Below are positions 23,541-33,934 of a stretch of 64,000 bases of DNA, piece by piece. Position 1 is the stretch's first letter; each line of letters begins with the position of its first letter. The notes beneath the pieces are model-generated. The model saw only the letters and a list, made by a program, of their open reading frames with translations, was not told the origin of the DNA and did no database searches. The DNA is from Leptodactylus fallax. Its lineage: Eukaryota; Chordata; Amphibia; Anura; Leptodactylidae. A program made the translations under genes and the position numbers. The DNA is taken from the NCBI GenBank assembly GCA_947044405.1, contig CAMRHE010000652.1, forward strand, positions 321,501 through 385,500, read 5' to 3'.

Positions 23541-24787
23541 TGGTTAACCAGGAAATACAGAGCAGACAATGTCATGTGTGCAGTGACTCACATCACATCA
23601 TAACAATATCTGACAATCTCACCCACTAGACAGTGGTAGGTGGAGATTACAGTGCAGATGTTATATACGCTATATAAGCTTGTGCACTGGTGACCAACCT
23701 TTAGTTGGTGTAAATGGTGGACATGCACACACATCTGTGATCTATCTCACTGCATCTCATAGCTATTAGCTCGGCTATAGGCAGCACAACAATAGTTATA
23801 GGAGGATTCAGAGAGAATCAATTAATAATTATAGACAGGCAGATGAGTAGTGCTAGAATAGAATAGAATAGATCAGAATAGAATAGAATAGAATAGAATA
23901 GACAAACGTAGATAGGACAGGTTCAGGGAGTGACTGCTGCCTGGAATCTGCGCTGCTGCAGATAGTTAACCCTTTCATTACCAGGCAATAATCCATTATT
24001 GTCTGACAGCACTTGCAATAGAGTAATTTCATCTCTATACACATTCTTTAAACATTCTTTTATAATGAAGACAATCCTGTTAGTGAAAAATGTTTTGTTA
24101 AGGACTTTTTTAGGCAAGAGTTAACATTTTTTCCGCCTGCGTCAATCTTTAAACACAAAAAAAAATTCCATAATATTTAAATGGTTTCTTGTTCTTCACC
24201 TAATATAAAGTTTAGCCTATGCTATTTTGAAATAAGACTTTAAAAAAACAGTTAGTATTTTTTCTGCTCTGGTCTGGTTTTTGACCCATACACAGTGTGA
24301 AGGAGCTTTGTTGTTAATCTGAACAAAATATTTTAAGCGTTTTTCTGTATGTGCAAGTGCGCATATGTAATTCTAGATATACACCACATAGAGTAGTGCG
24401 GGAGTAGTGGCAGCTGTGGTATTAGTAGTCCATACTTCGCTAATGTAAAAATAAATCTCTGTCATTTCAGTGTTTTTTTTTTTGAGTGTTCACCCAATAT
24501 ACAGTCTAGCCTGCTCTAATATTATAAAAAGTTTTCAATTATCATAAAAAAATATGATTGAATATAAGCTGACTAACACAGTCCTAGTGATGTAGCCTTA
24601 TACTTACTGACTAGGAGGTGACCCTTTTAGTGCTTTTAGTGATTTGCCTTTTTTTTTTTAAATAATTTTTGTTGACAAATCACTAAGCAGTGTGCAGTAA
24701 AATGACTGGGAAAAAAAACAGGGCAGGAGACAGGCAAAAGGGTAGGAAGTAGGAAACATTTGTTCAAGTACAACTAACAACAAGAAT
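23541..24787. other. Gene-free, AT-rich; hAT-related scrap and (TAGAA)n
   Basis: Bases 23545-23605 (gcagacaatgtcatgtgtgc) are the reverse complement of 3525-3595 in the first hAT remnant. Bases 23861-23903 are a TAGAA pentanucleotide microsatellite. Bases 24000-24700 show nothing recognisable. Confidence 0.5.
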
Positions 24788-25955
24788 GTGGATAGCAACA
24801 GCAGCACTACCTTTGATTTTGACAGACCCACCAGTAGCCGCAGTGTTGTCGTACTTCCTGAGAATAAAGACATTTTTGAAAGCAGCGAACCAAAAATATT
24901 GAATGAGGGTTCTGTGTGTTCCTCCTCAACGTCTAATTTACCATGTTGTCTTTCTATATTGTCAGCCATGTCTTCTCCTTTTTCTTCACTGACACAGATC
25001 CCATTCTCTAGTAGTCATGTGACATCTGCAGAGAGAAAAATTCCTCACAGCCCAGGACTTCCTCTTCTTCCTTCTCTATTTCATGAGTTGGATGATAACT
25101 GCCATCTTTTTGATGTAGAGGTGGAAGACATGAGTGTTGGTAGTAGTGGCAGGGGGTTTGCTACTGGTGGTAGTGCTGGTAGGGGCACTAGGGGGAAATC
25201 TGTTAGCAATTGTGAGGGCATACAGGAATCTCATTGTCATGATGAGTCACAAGAAAGTGAAGAAGGTAATACAGAATCCAATGATGATTCTATTACAGAT
25301 AAGACCTGGCAAGATGTGCAAACAGATAATAAGCCATGGGCGTGCAGACACATGTGTAGGAACTAGGACTCTCTGTACTCATATGAAATGGTGTTGCCAG
25401 CATATTTGGCAAAGTCAAATTAGCAGTGGCAACAAGTGGGCAAGAGCTTTCCATTCCTTCTCCCCATGATCATCATTGTAGACAGGCCACACTCATTCTA
25501 CACCTAGCACATGGTGGGCAACGTCACATTATTACTGGCGGTGCAGTCGCTGCCATGACACTTAGTCCGCTGCATTTTGCCTGCTGATGGCAGCGCACGG
25601 TCTCTATGTAGAATACCTACCCGCTATTATTTCTCGAGAAAAGTTGTCCCTGCTTGATGGCCATGTGGCACTCTGCTGGTAAATGTCCATGTCGGTAAAG
25701 GTGCACGCCACCGTCAATACGTGGAATATAAATTATGGGCAGGGATACATTAGCTGTCATGGCCCACTGGGTCAAAGTTTTATCCGCAGTCTAGAAACAC
25801 AGCAAGGCCCAGAACTTTCTAGTACTGACATGACCTCACAGGTGCAGTTTCAGCACCAAGTGGGATCCATCTGCATCCTTCAACACCTCTACGCCAAACT
25901 TCACCAGGGCAAGCCATCAGTTCCCTTCCCCCTCCTTCGTTTCATTGTAAGGTGA
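24788..25955 (+). pseudogene. hAT-like transposase remnant, second copy
   Basis: A serine/acidic-rich open frame (24788-25366) ends near a possible BED finger spread over two frames (CRHMC... then LCTHMKWCCQH). At 25683-25790, MSMSVKVHATVNTWNINYGQ parallels the LSLSVSAKVHDSADVWSCNY block of the larger hAT. The region between is broken by stops. The hAT assignment is good for 25683-25790 and weaker for the N-terminal frame, whose function is not recognisable alone. Confidence 0.5.
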
Positions 25956-26477
25956 AGTGCACATTGAGTGGTACTTTTCATAATGTACCTCAAATTTTTC
26001 TTGAAATTATGTGAATTGTTACACTGCACAAGTTGGTGCTGCTCGGGCTTCCATAATAGCTGCAAACCACAGACACAATGATCACTTTTTTTTACCACAG
26101 CGTTTTAGACAGAAAAGTTTTCCTGTGCGGACTTTCTGCTCCTATTAAACCTATAAGGAAAATGCCAGCATTGCCATAGGTATATCTGATGTGAGTGTTT
26201 TTGAAATCACAGCATTTCTGTTGCAGATTTCTTTGTGTAATGTGTGGATAGGACGAGCCAGTATTTTTTTGTCACACCATTTCCGCCGTGGCCAAAACAC
26301 TGTTTTTACACAATGTCGGGCTCCGGCCTTAAAAAGTTTTTTTAGCCGCACTTTGTGAAACATGCGATAAACAGGAACATTTTCCCTCCTTCTTTGTTTA
26401 TGAAAAAACCCGAATATGTGTCTCGCCCTGAACCAGGGAAATTGGTCCAGTACAGAATTGGTTAAATTATACAGTAG

Positions 26478-26478
<1 letters not shown>
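25956..26478. other. Intergenic; interspersed repeat fragment
   Basis: No gene. Bases 26095-26200 (ttctgctcctattaaacctat) match 13600-13690, an interspersed repeat. The rest is unclassified. Confidence 0.45.
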
Positions 26479-26567
<89 letters not shown>

Positions 26568-26605
26568 GTGTGTGTGTGTGTATATATATACACATATTTA
26601 GTACC
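26479..26605. repeat. TA/TG microsatellite
   Basis: Two long (TA)n runs separated by tgtgta, followed by a (TG)n stretch and a short TA run. The nearby short reading frames are products of this repeat. Confidence 0.97.
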
Positions 26606-26639
26606 CCAAGGAGACTTAAACTTTCAACTATTTTCATCA

Positions 26640-26846
26640 GTGGTTCCCAAACTTTCTGAAAACGGGACCCCTGTATATGACTGGTCACATGACTGTGACA
26701 TTATGGAAGGTATTATTCCAGAGCCTGAAAAATACAGGCAATTAATATTACTGGCAGTTCTGTCTGCATTACAGTGTGGTGTGGAAAAGTTATCCACTTG
26801 CCTCGCAACCACCCTGGAGGTCTTTACATGACCCCTATTAAATTAG
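26640..26846 (+). repeat. LINE-derived interspersed repeat (copy 2)
   Basis: Closely matches 5444-5640, including ccagagcctgaaaaata and ttaatattactggcagttc. At its right end the sequence enters the 44-bp minisatellite, while copy 1 continues into LINE-like GFLLSIFIN. Confidence 0.75.
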
Positions 26847-27815
26847 AGTATTAGAGGAGTCACAGTTACTAGTGGGGTACCACAGGGGTCAGTATTAGAG
26901 GAGTCACAGTTACTAGTGGGGTACCACAGGGGTCAGTATTAGAGGAGTCACAGTTACTATTGGGGTACCACAGGGGTCAGTATTAGAGGAGTCACAGTTA
27001 CTAGTGGGGTACCACAGGGGGTCAGTATTAGAGGAGTCGCAGATACTAGTGGGGTACCGCAGGGTTCAGTATTATAGGTGTCGCAGTTACTAGTGGGGTA
27101 CCACAGGGGTCAGTATTAGAGGAGTCGCAGTTACTAGTGGGGTACCATAGGGGTCAGTATTAGAGGAGTCACAGGTACTAGTGGGGTACCACAGGGGGTC
27201 AGTATTAGAGGAGTCGCAGATACTAGTGGGGTACCGCAGGGTTCAGTATTAGAGGTGTCGCAGTTACTAGTGGGGTACCACAGGGGTCAGTATTAGAGGA
27301 GTCACAGTCACTAGTGGGGTACCATAGGGGTCATTATTAGAGGAGTCACAGGTATTAGTGGGGTACCACAGGGATCAGTATTAGAGGAGTCACAGTTACT
27401 AGTGGGGTACCACAGGGGTCAGTATTAGAGGAGTCACAGTTACTAGTGGGGTACCACAGGGGTCAGTATTAGAGGAGTCACAGTTACTAGTGGGGTACCG
27501 CAGGGGTCAGTATTAGAGGAGTCGCAGTTAGTAGTGGGGTACCACAGGGTTCAGTATTAGAGGTGTCGCAGTTACTAGTGGGGTACAACAGGGGGTCAGT
27601 ATTAGAGAAGTCACAGGTACTAGTGGGGTACCACAGGGGGTCAGTTTTAGAGGAGTCACAGTTACTATTGGGGTACCACAGGGGTCAGTATTAGAGGAGT
27701 CACAGTTACTAGTGGGGTACCACAGGATTCAGTATTAGAGGAGTCACAGTTACTAGTGGGGTACCACCGGGTTCCCTATTAGAGGAGTTTTAGTTAACAG
27801 TGGAGTACCACAGGG
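26847..27815. repeat. 44-bp minisatellite carrying a LINE RT motif, about 22 copies
   Basis: The unit is 44 bp (occasionally 45): tagaggagtcacagttacta + gtggggtaccacaggggtca + gtat. In one frame each unit reads TVTSGVPQGSVL, the signature of Jockey/CR1-type LINE reverse transcriptases. Because 44 is not a multiple of three, the array is not coding. A four-unit block of about 177 bp is repeated (27004-27180 and 27181-27357), a higher-order period. It grows out of LINE copy 2. Confidence 0.93.
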
Positions 27816-28084
27816 TCATAATTGGGTTATCTTAATATATTTATTAACCCTTTCCCGACATCTGCCATAATAGTACTGCGGATGTCATTAATATTTAGCG
27901 TATATTTAGTAAGGACCTTTGTGACATTAGATGGTTACATGATGTTCTCTAGTGATGTGGTTGGGTAGGTGTGTCTTTACTTGTTAGCAGATCCTTCCAC
28001 ATGAATAAAAGTTGTCCGTGCTGAAGAGAGAGAGAGTGAGAGACATGACCGCGGCATCCAAGGGCTTCCACCATTTTGCCGTCC
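27816..28084. other. Tail of the LINE-derived repeat and unclassified DNA
   Basis: Bases 27835-27885 (atatatttattaaccc, atagtactgcggatgtc) match the tail of copy 1 at 5690-5727, so the minisatellite lies inside a repeat copy. The rest shows no gene. Confidence 0.55.
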
Positions 28085-28212
28085 ACCCCGACTCTCTGCA
28101 GCCAGGAAATAGCTGTTTATTCGCCACGACTTAATTCAGATCGAACAGAATCGTATCGGAAAATTCGGCGAGATTGCTAATATCGAATTTTTGAAAACTT
28201 TGCTCATCTCTA
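28085..28212 (-). mobile_element. hAT left-terminal fragment, inverted
   Basis: The reverse complement begins tagagatgagcaaag and carries caaaaattcgat and aacagctatttcctgg, matching 19375-19495 of the large hAT. It is a terminal fragment with no coding part. Confidence 0.75.
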
Positions 28213-29035
28213 ATTAGAACATAATAAGAGACAAACGGCGGGAATACAAAGATGAAGGGGAGTAGTCATGAGAGGATCTATGTATCAGGTGCTTCTCACA
28301 TGCTGCTCATCTAGAAGCATATAGAGAAAGGGACACTCATGAAATCCCTTTGTTAAGGAGATAATATGGACATACCATTAGATATACGTCAGCCTAAGCA
28401 GACTATAAGTGAGTGTGGATGTGGTGTCGCCCTCCTTATATCTCCCAATATTAAACTAGGGATCTCAGTCTCACTCTTTTAGTGCCAGAGCCCTCTATTT
28501 CTGAAAGGCTCCTATAGGCAGAATACAAATAGATCTTGGCAGTGCTCAGACACCCAGGGCAGCTGGAGGCACTAGATCTCCCAGGTATATCTGCCCCAGC
28601 AACTATAACACCCTTGTGTCAGAGCAAACTGCAAATAGAATTCTATTCAGCAGCAAGGATATGTCAAGCACCAGCTCTCAGCCACTGCAGCACTCAGGTG
28701 CCTAAGTAAGCCAGTAACATAAGCTCCAATCAATGGCTATGTCTCAGCAAGTATAACAACTAAGTCCCTGAGCTATCTGCAGGTATTGAGCTTCTATTAG
28801 ATAGTAATAGCTCAGGTAACAATGGCTCATAGCTCAGATAGAAGCAGCTCTACACGTTTCACTAGATAATATTCTAGATCATCAGGAGTCTATTAGTTTG
28901 CAGGAGAAGAACAATGCCCCCAAAAGCCCAGATAAAGGTAGCAGTGTCGTAACTAAGAATGACTGGGCCCCAAGGCGAACATTTGACATGCCCTCCCAGC
29001 AACTGCCCCCCCTTCGCACAAACCGCATTCCTGCA
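28213..29035. other. Intergenic, no gene seen
   Basis: No coding sequence supported. Bases 28850-28885 (acacgtttcactagataata, atcatcagga) recall the 'acgcgttt...atcaggag' words of frog interspersed repeats; compare aaaacgcgttggg at 35100. Confidence 0.4.
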
Positions 29036-29310
29036 CATGCTATTATGCCCCATAGTGGCCCCTGCACACAGTATTATGCCCATAGAATCCCCTGCACACA
29101 GTATTATGCCCCATAGTGGCCCCTGCATACAGTATTATGCCCCATTGTAGCCCCTGCACACAGTATTATACCCCATAGTGGCCCCTGCATGCAGTATTAT
29201 GTCCCATAGTGATCCCAGCACACAGTATTATGCCCTATAGTGGCCCCTGCACACAGTATTATGCCCTATAGTGGCCCCTGCACACAGTATTATGCCCCAT
29301 AGTGGACCAC
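29036..29310. repeat. 30-bp minisatellite, about 9 copies
   Basis: The unit contains 'cacacagtattatgccccat' plus agtggcccctg, with substitutions such as gccctat and gtcccat. Short open frames on both strands here are repeat translations. Confidence 0.92.
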
Positions 29311-29322
29311 CCATGAACAATT

Positions 29323-29667
29323 ATTATACTCTGGGGTCTTTTCAGACCCCAGAGTATAATGATCGGAGACCCAGGGGACGATACAAACATAAAAAACTGT
29401 GTTACTTACCTCTCCCTGGTTCCAGCGCACTCCCCGCTACTTTTGGCCTTCTTCAATGTTGGATGAGACGTTGTGTGAGCCAGGCATGCATCGTGAGGCA
29501 TAATGATGTCAGCCTGGGCCACTGTGATGCTTGGGACGTCACCAAGGAGGCTCGAAGCCTGCTGGAGTGCAGGAGAGGTAAGTAACAGTGTTTCTTTTAT
29601 GTTCCCTCACCTCTCCTGGGCCTCCAATCATAATACTCTGAGGTCTGAAAAGACCCCAGAGTATAAT
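29323..29667. mobile_element. Foldback MITE with a hairpin at each end, 345 bp
   Basis: The left end is a perfect 17-bp stem (attatactctggggtct) with loop tttc at 29323-29360. The right end is the matching hairpin at 29630-29667 with loop gaaa and two mismatches. Inside, cttacctctcc near 29407 and ggagaggtaag near 29573 extend the inverted repeat to roughly 100 bp. There is no coding capacity. Confidence 0.85.
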
Positions 29668-29831
29668 GATAGCAGTGTTTGTGGGGTTCGCGGCCCGTGG
29701 CCTTACTTACCGATCCCCGGTCCTGCTTACAGCCGCTTCCACAGAGAGCTGTCTAACCTATTAATAACCCAAAAGGGTAATAGATGTAACCTCTATTATA
29801 TAACATACGGCAGACGGGCACCCACAATATA

Positions 29832-31481
29832 CAGTCATATGAAAAAGTTTGGGCACCCCTATTAATCTTAATCATTTTTAGTTCTAAATATTTGGGTGTT
29901 TGCAACAGCCATTTCAATTTGATATATCTAATAACTGATGGACACAGTAATATTTCAGGATTGAAATGAGGTTTATTGTACTAACAGAAAATGTGCAATA
30001 TGCATTAAACCAAAATTTGACCGGTGCAAAAATTTGGGTACCCTTATCATTTTATTGATTTGAATACTCCTAACTACTTTTTACTGACTTACTGAAGCAC
30101 AAAATTGGTTTTGTAACCTCACTGAGCTTTGAACTTCATAGCCAGGTGTATCCAATCATGAGAAAAGGTATTTAAGGTGGCCAATTGCAAGTTGTTCTCA
30201 TATTTGAATCTCCTCTGAAGAGTGGCATCATGGGCTCCTCAAAACAACTCTCAAATGATCTGAAAACAAAGATTGTTCAACATAGTTGTTCAGGGGAAGG
30301 ATACAAAAAGTTGTCTCAGAGATTTAACCTGTCAGTTTCCACTGTGAGGAACATAGTAAGGAAATGGAAGACCACAGGGACAGTTCTTGTTAAGCCCAGA
30401 AGTGGCAGGCCAAGAAAAATATCAGAAAGGCAGAGAAGAAGAATGGTGAGAACAGTCAAGGACAATCCACAGACCACCTCCAAAGAGCTGCAGCATCATC
30501 TTGCTGCAGATGGTGTCACTGTGCATCGGTCAACAATACAGCACACTTTGCACAAGGAGAAGCTGTATGGGAGAGTGATGCGAAAGAAGCCGTTTCTGAA
30601 AGCACGCCACAAACAGAGTCGCCTGAGGTATGCAAAAGCACATTTGGACAAGCCAGCTTCATTTTGGAAGAAGGTCCTGTGGACTGATGAAACAAAGATT
30701 GAGTTGTTTGGTCATACAAAAAGGCGTTATGCATGGCGTCCAAAAAACACAGCATTCCAAGAAAAACACTTGCTACCCACTGTAAAATTTGGTGGAGGTT
30801 CCATCATGCTTTGGGGCTGTGTGGCCAATGCCGGCACCGGGAATCTTGTTAAAGTTGAGGGTTGCATGGATTCAACTCAGTATCAGCAGATTCTTGAGAA
30901 TAATGTACAAGAATCAGTGACGAATTTGAAGTTACGCCGGGGATGGATATTTCAGCAAGACAATGATCCAAAACACAGCTCCAAATCTACTCAGGCATTC
31001 ATGCAGAGGAACAATTACAATGTTCTGGAATGGCCATCCCAGTCCCCAGACCTGAATATCATTGAACATCTGTGGGATAATTTGAAGCGGGCTGTCCATG
31101 CTTGGCGACCATCAAACTTAACTGAACTGGAATTGTTTTGTAAAGAGGAATGGTCAAAAATACCTTCATCCAGGATCCAGGAACTGATTAAAAGCTACAG
31201 GAAGCGACTAGAGGCTGTTATTTTTGCAAAAGGAGGATCTACTAAATATTAATGTCACTTTTCTGTTGAGGTGCCCATACTTTTGCACCAGTCAAATTTT
31301 GGTTTAATGCATATTGCACATTTTCTGTTAGTACAATAAACCTCATTTCAATCCTGAAATATTACTGTGTCCATCACTTATTAGATATATCAAATTGAAA
31401 TGGCTGTTGCAAACACCCAAATATTTAGAACTAAAAATGATTAAAGATTAATAGGGGTGCCCAAACTTTTTCATATGACTG
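29832..31481 (+). mobile_element. Tc1/mariner element Tc1-c, complete, 1650 bp
   Basis: Ends cagtcatatgaaaaagtttg and its complement, flanked by TA at 29830-29831 and 31482-31483. Inverted repeats are about 210 bp with few mismatches (for example one extra A near 31446). It carries an uninterrupted transposase. A near-identical partner is at 48799-50215. Confidence 0.97.
30230..31252 (+). CDS. Tc1-c transposase, intact, 340 aa
   Basis: Cut-and-paste transposase that would act in the nucleus on the element's own inverted repeats. Start chosen at ATG 30230 (MGSSKQLSNDLKTKIV); the frame is open 45 bases further upstream, but without another ATG. The paired N-terminal domain has a first helix-turn-helix (about residues 10-50, LSVSTVRNIVRKWK), a GRPRK motif at 59-63, and a second helix-turn-helix (about 70-115). 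Catalytic residues are D153 (WTDETKIELF), D244 (QQDNDPKH) and E279 (NIIEHLW), a DD34E spacing. The length is normal for the family and there are no stops. Whether it is active cannot be told from sequence. Confidence 0.95.
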   Translation: MGSSKQLSNDLKTKIVQHSCSGEGYKKLSQRFNLSVSTVRNIVRKWKTTGTVLVKPRSGRPRKISERQRRRMVRTVKDNPQTTSKELQHHLAADGVTVHRSTIQHTLHKEKLYGRVMRKKPFLKARHKQSRLRYAKAHLDKPASFWKKVLWTDETKIELFGHTKRRYAWRPKNTAFQEKHLLPTVKFGGGSIMLWGCVANAGTGNLVKVEGCMDSTQYQQILENNVQESVTNLKLRRGWIFQQDNDPKHSSKSTQAFMQRNNYNVLEWPSQSPDLNIIEHLWDNLKRAVHAWRPSNLTELELFCKEEWSKIPSSRIQELIKSYRKRLEAVIFAKGGSTKY

Positions 31482-31483
31482 TA

Positions 31484-32041
31484 TATTAGATAGATGACAG
31501 CATAATGATCCATGAACCATTATATAGGGATAACAATTATCACATTATATCTACTGGAGGATGCAGATCACATAGATAAATATAGTCAGTGATACTAGTC
31601 CCAGTACATTGTACAGAATAATAAATGGTATCAATACAAATTACAATTTGTTCCACAAACATTAAGCCCTCATACGGCTCAGTGAACGGAAAAATAGAAT
31701 TATGGGGTTTGGAAAGCGGGGAGTCAAAAATGAAAATCTAATTCTATTGGTAATACTTTCCTGGCATTTCCCCTTTAATGACCCGGTAGAGAGTTTGTAG
31801 ACTTTCTAATACACAATGTATGAGTCCATTTTTTGTATTAGGAATAACTAGATTTAGTAGATTTGGTAGATTGTTAGATATCTCATTACTTGTTACTGAC
31901 ACTGTTGTGTATAAGGAGGGAAAAGAAATCCTCATATGGTGATTTGGTGACTATTGTGCTACATGTCTTGGTAATTACAATATCTCGCTAATAAAATAAT
32001 AATTGTTTTGTTTCAAAAAAAGGTTCTGTTTCATTTTGCAG
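31484..32041 (+). other. Intron-like sequence and splice acceptor of locus B'
   Basis: AT-rich sequence ending in 'tttcattttgcag' (AG at 32040-32041). The part from 31960 (ctacatgtcttggtaatta, aataataattgtttt) resembles 1305-1355 ahead of locus A. This indicates a duplicated intron. Confidence 0.55.
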
Positions 32042-32169
32042 GTGATGACTGGATGAGAGGCTCCATAGACACCTCCCAGATATAAAGGAGAAGATCATCA
32101 CAGATTGGCACAAAAAGACCTGGACGTAGACTGGGGAAAACTTTTCTGGTTCTGAATCATGACATAGCC
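32042..32169 (+). other. Non-coding start of the locus B' exon, broken initiator
   Basis: From the acceptor to the fingers all frames contain stops. Locus B has atgaacatagccgtgaaa (ATG in frame with the fingers); here one A is missing (atgacatag), so the ATG at 32159 reads M-T-stop. The finger frame is open back to 32086 but contains no ATG there. Confidence 0.7.
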
Positions 32170-32916
32170 GTGAAACGTAATCCTTCCATATATGAGAGAA
32201 TTGACAGAGATGAAAGACCATTTCCATGTCCCGAATGTGGGAAACATTTTATGAACAAATCAAATAATATGGATCATCTAAGAACCCACACAGGAGAGAA
32301 GCCATTCTTATGCTCAGAATGTGGGAAATGTTTTCCAAATATAAGTAATCTCCACAAACATCAGAGAATTCACACAGGAGAGAAGCCATATTCATGCTCA
32401 GAATGTGGGAAATGTTTTTCTCAAAAATCAAATCTTGCAAGTCATCTGAGAATTCACAACGGAGAGAAGCCATATTCATGCTCAGAATGTGGGAAATGTT
32501 TTAATCAAAAATCATATCTTGTGAAACATCAAAGACTTCACACACAGGAGAAGACATTTACATGTGCAGCATGTGGGAAATGTTTTAACCAAAAATCGTA
32601 TCTTACAAAACATCTGAGAGTTCACATAGCAGATAGGCCTTTTTCTTGCTCAGAATGTGGGAAAGATTTTAGCTACAAATCAGATCTTGTGATTCATCTA
32701 AGAGTTCACACAGGAGAGAAGCCATATTCATGTACTGAATGTGGGAAATGTTTTAGCCACAAATCAACTCTTGAAGATCATGAGAGAATTCACACAGGAG
32801 AGAAGCCTTTTTCGTGCTCAGAATGTGGGAAATGTTTTAGCCAACAAAGCAATCTTAAGAGACATGAGAGAATTCACAAAACAAGAAGAAATCCCCCAGT
32901 AAAGTGTAACCAGTAA
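32170..32916 (+). CDS. C2H2 zinc-finger array, locus B' (8 fingers)
   Basis: Kruppel-type fingers, expected to bind DNA in the nucleus; target unknown. All eight fingers keep both Cys and both His, from CPECGKHF...HLRTH to [20 protein letters not shown], mostly with TGEKP linkers (NGEKP, TQEKT and IADRP also occur). The tail is KTRRNPPVKCNQ. The coordinate given is a GTG codon aligned with locus B; the normal ATG is out of frame through a 1-bp loss, and the next in-frame ATG lies inside finger 1. Either translation starts elsewhere (for example by splicing in frame from an upstream exon), or this is a recent pseudogene. No KRAB, SCAN or BTB domain lies nearby in frame. Confidence 0.75.
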   Translation: MKRNPSIYERIDRDERPFPCPECGKHFMNKSNNMDHLRTHTGEKPFLCSECGKCFPNISNLHKHQRIHTGEKPYSCSECGKCFSQKSNLASHLRIHNGEKPYSCSECGKCFNQKSYLVKHQRLHTQEKTFTCAACGKCFNQKSYLTKHLRVHIADRPFSCSECGKDFSYKSDLVIHLRVHTGEKPYSCTECGKCFSHKSTLEDHERIHTGEKPFSCSECGKCFSQQSNLKRHERIHKTRRNPPVKCNQ

Positions 32917-33545
32917 GATGTCACTGCCTGTATTTCTGTACATCGGTATCATGAACTATGTGACCCTGATATAAAGTAGATTTACCAGCCATTACTACAC
33001 CCAGAGTCACCTTCCAGGAATCTTCATCGTCTCTTCTTTACAGAACTTCTTTAGTTCAGATACAGTCGTAGGTTTTCTTACATGAACTGCTCAATTCAGA
33101 TCCAGAAGAAACTAGAGCTAGAAATCTTGACTCTTTTACACCTGCATTATTTTACCATCCTGGCTCAGTGAGGAGTCAGACCCCGCTGATGTGATATTGA
33201 TGACCTCCCCCATACATGAGCCATGAGTTTATAACCTGCAGGACACGTCTAGTTTGGACCTTTAGGACTGAGCGTTTTTCCATTAATGTCGCTGTATGAG
33301 GGGTTAGTTTTTTTCTGCGGGTTGTATTTTTTAGTAGTAACATTTCAGGATAGATGGAATTTATTGATCAACTTTTATTAGATGTAACTACAATGTCACC
33401 ATTTACCATGTGACATAAATAATGTTTTGCCTTTATTATGATGGGTTTATTATGGTGCGATTGTGGTGACACCAAATATGATACCTTGATACCTTTATGA
33501 TTCCTTTATATTATTTCTTTTACAACTTTTATAGAATAAAGAAAC
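32917..33545 (+). other. 3' UTR/flank of locus B' with AATAAA
   Basis: Matches 8468-9085 almost base for base (catcggtatcatgaactatg), ending at AATAAA 33535-33540. The high similarity suggests a recent duplication of B and B', or gene conversion between them. Confidence 0.75.
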
Positions 33546-33657
33546 TTTAAAAAAAATTTCTAAGAGCCATATCTAAAAAATAATTCTGTCAATGTATGCG
33601 GGGGGTAGGGGAACTGGGGCAACAAAGTGTTTGGGGACCCAAAATGGGGCAATATAT

Positions 33658-33934
33658 TGTGACAGGACCAGGGGCAAAGTGGTAGAAGGAGTATACATTT
33701 CTCCCAGGTTCCTGTCATATTACTTCTAAAAGCACCTGGAAAAGGTGTGATCCTTGCTGGAGGGTTATATCTAAACCCTGGTAAAGGGTCTGACGGCTGG
33801 AGTAAGCAGAGTTGGGTGTGGCTCTACTCTATTCAGCCACTTCAGGTTTTGAGTTGACTGGGGGTTAAATCCTTGCTCGCTTAGGTGTTACCTCTGCTGT
33901 CAGAGCCCAGCGGGTACATACCTGGAAGTTCCAG
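33658..33934 (+). mobile_element. Possible LTR/leader of a Gmr1-like retrotransposon
   Basis: Begins tgtgacaggaccaggggc and runs to the start of the gag frame. The TG start and position fit an LTR, but no CA end, primer-binding site or second LTR could be fixed. The N-terminal part of gag appears deleted between this segment and the SCAN region. Confidence 0.4.

Noticed and set aside
24788..25366. Novel serine-rich host protein
   Set aside because: It is followed by hAT-like sequence in the same direction and has no known domain; more likely a decayed transposase N terminus.
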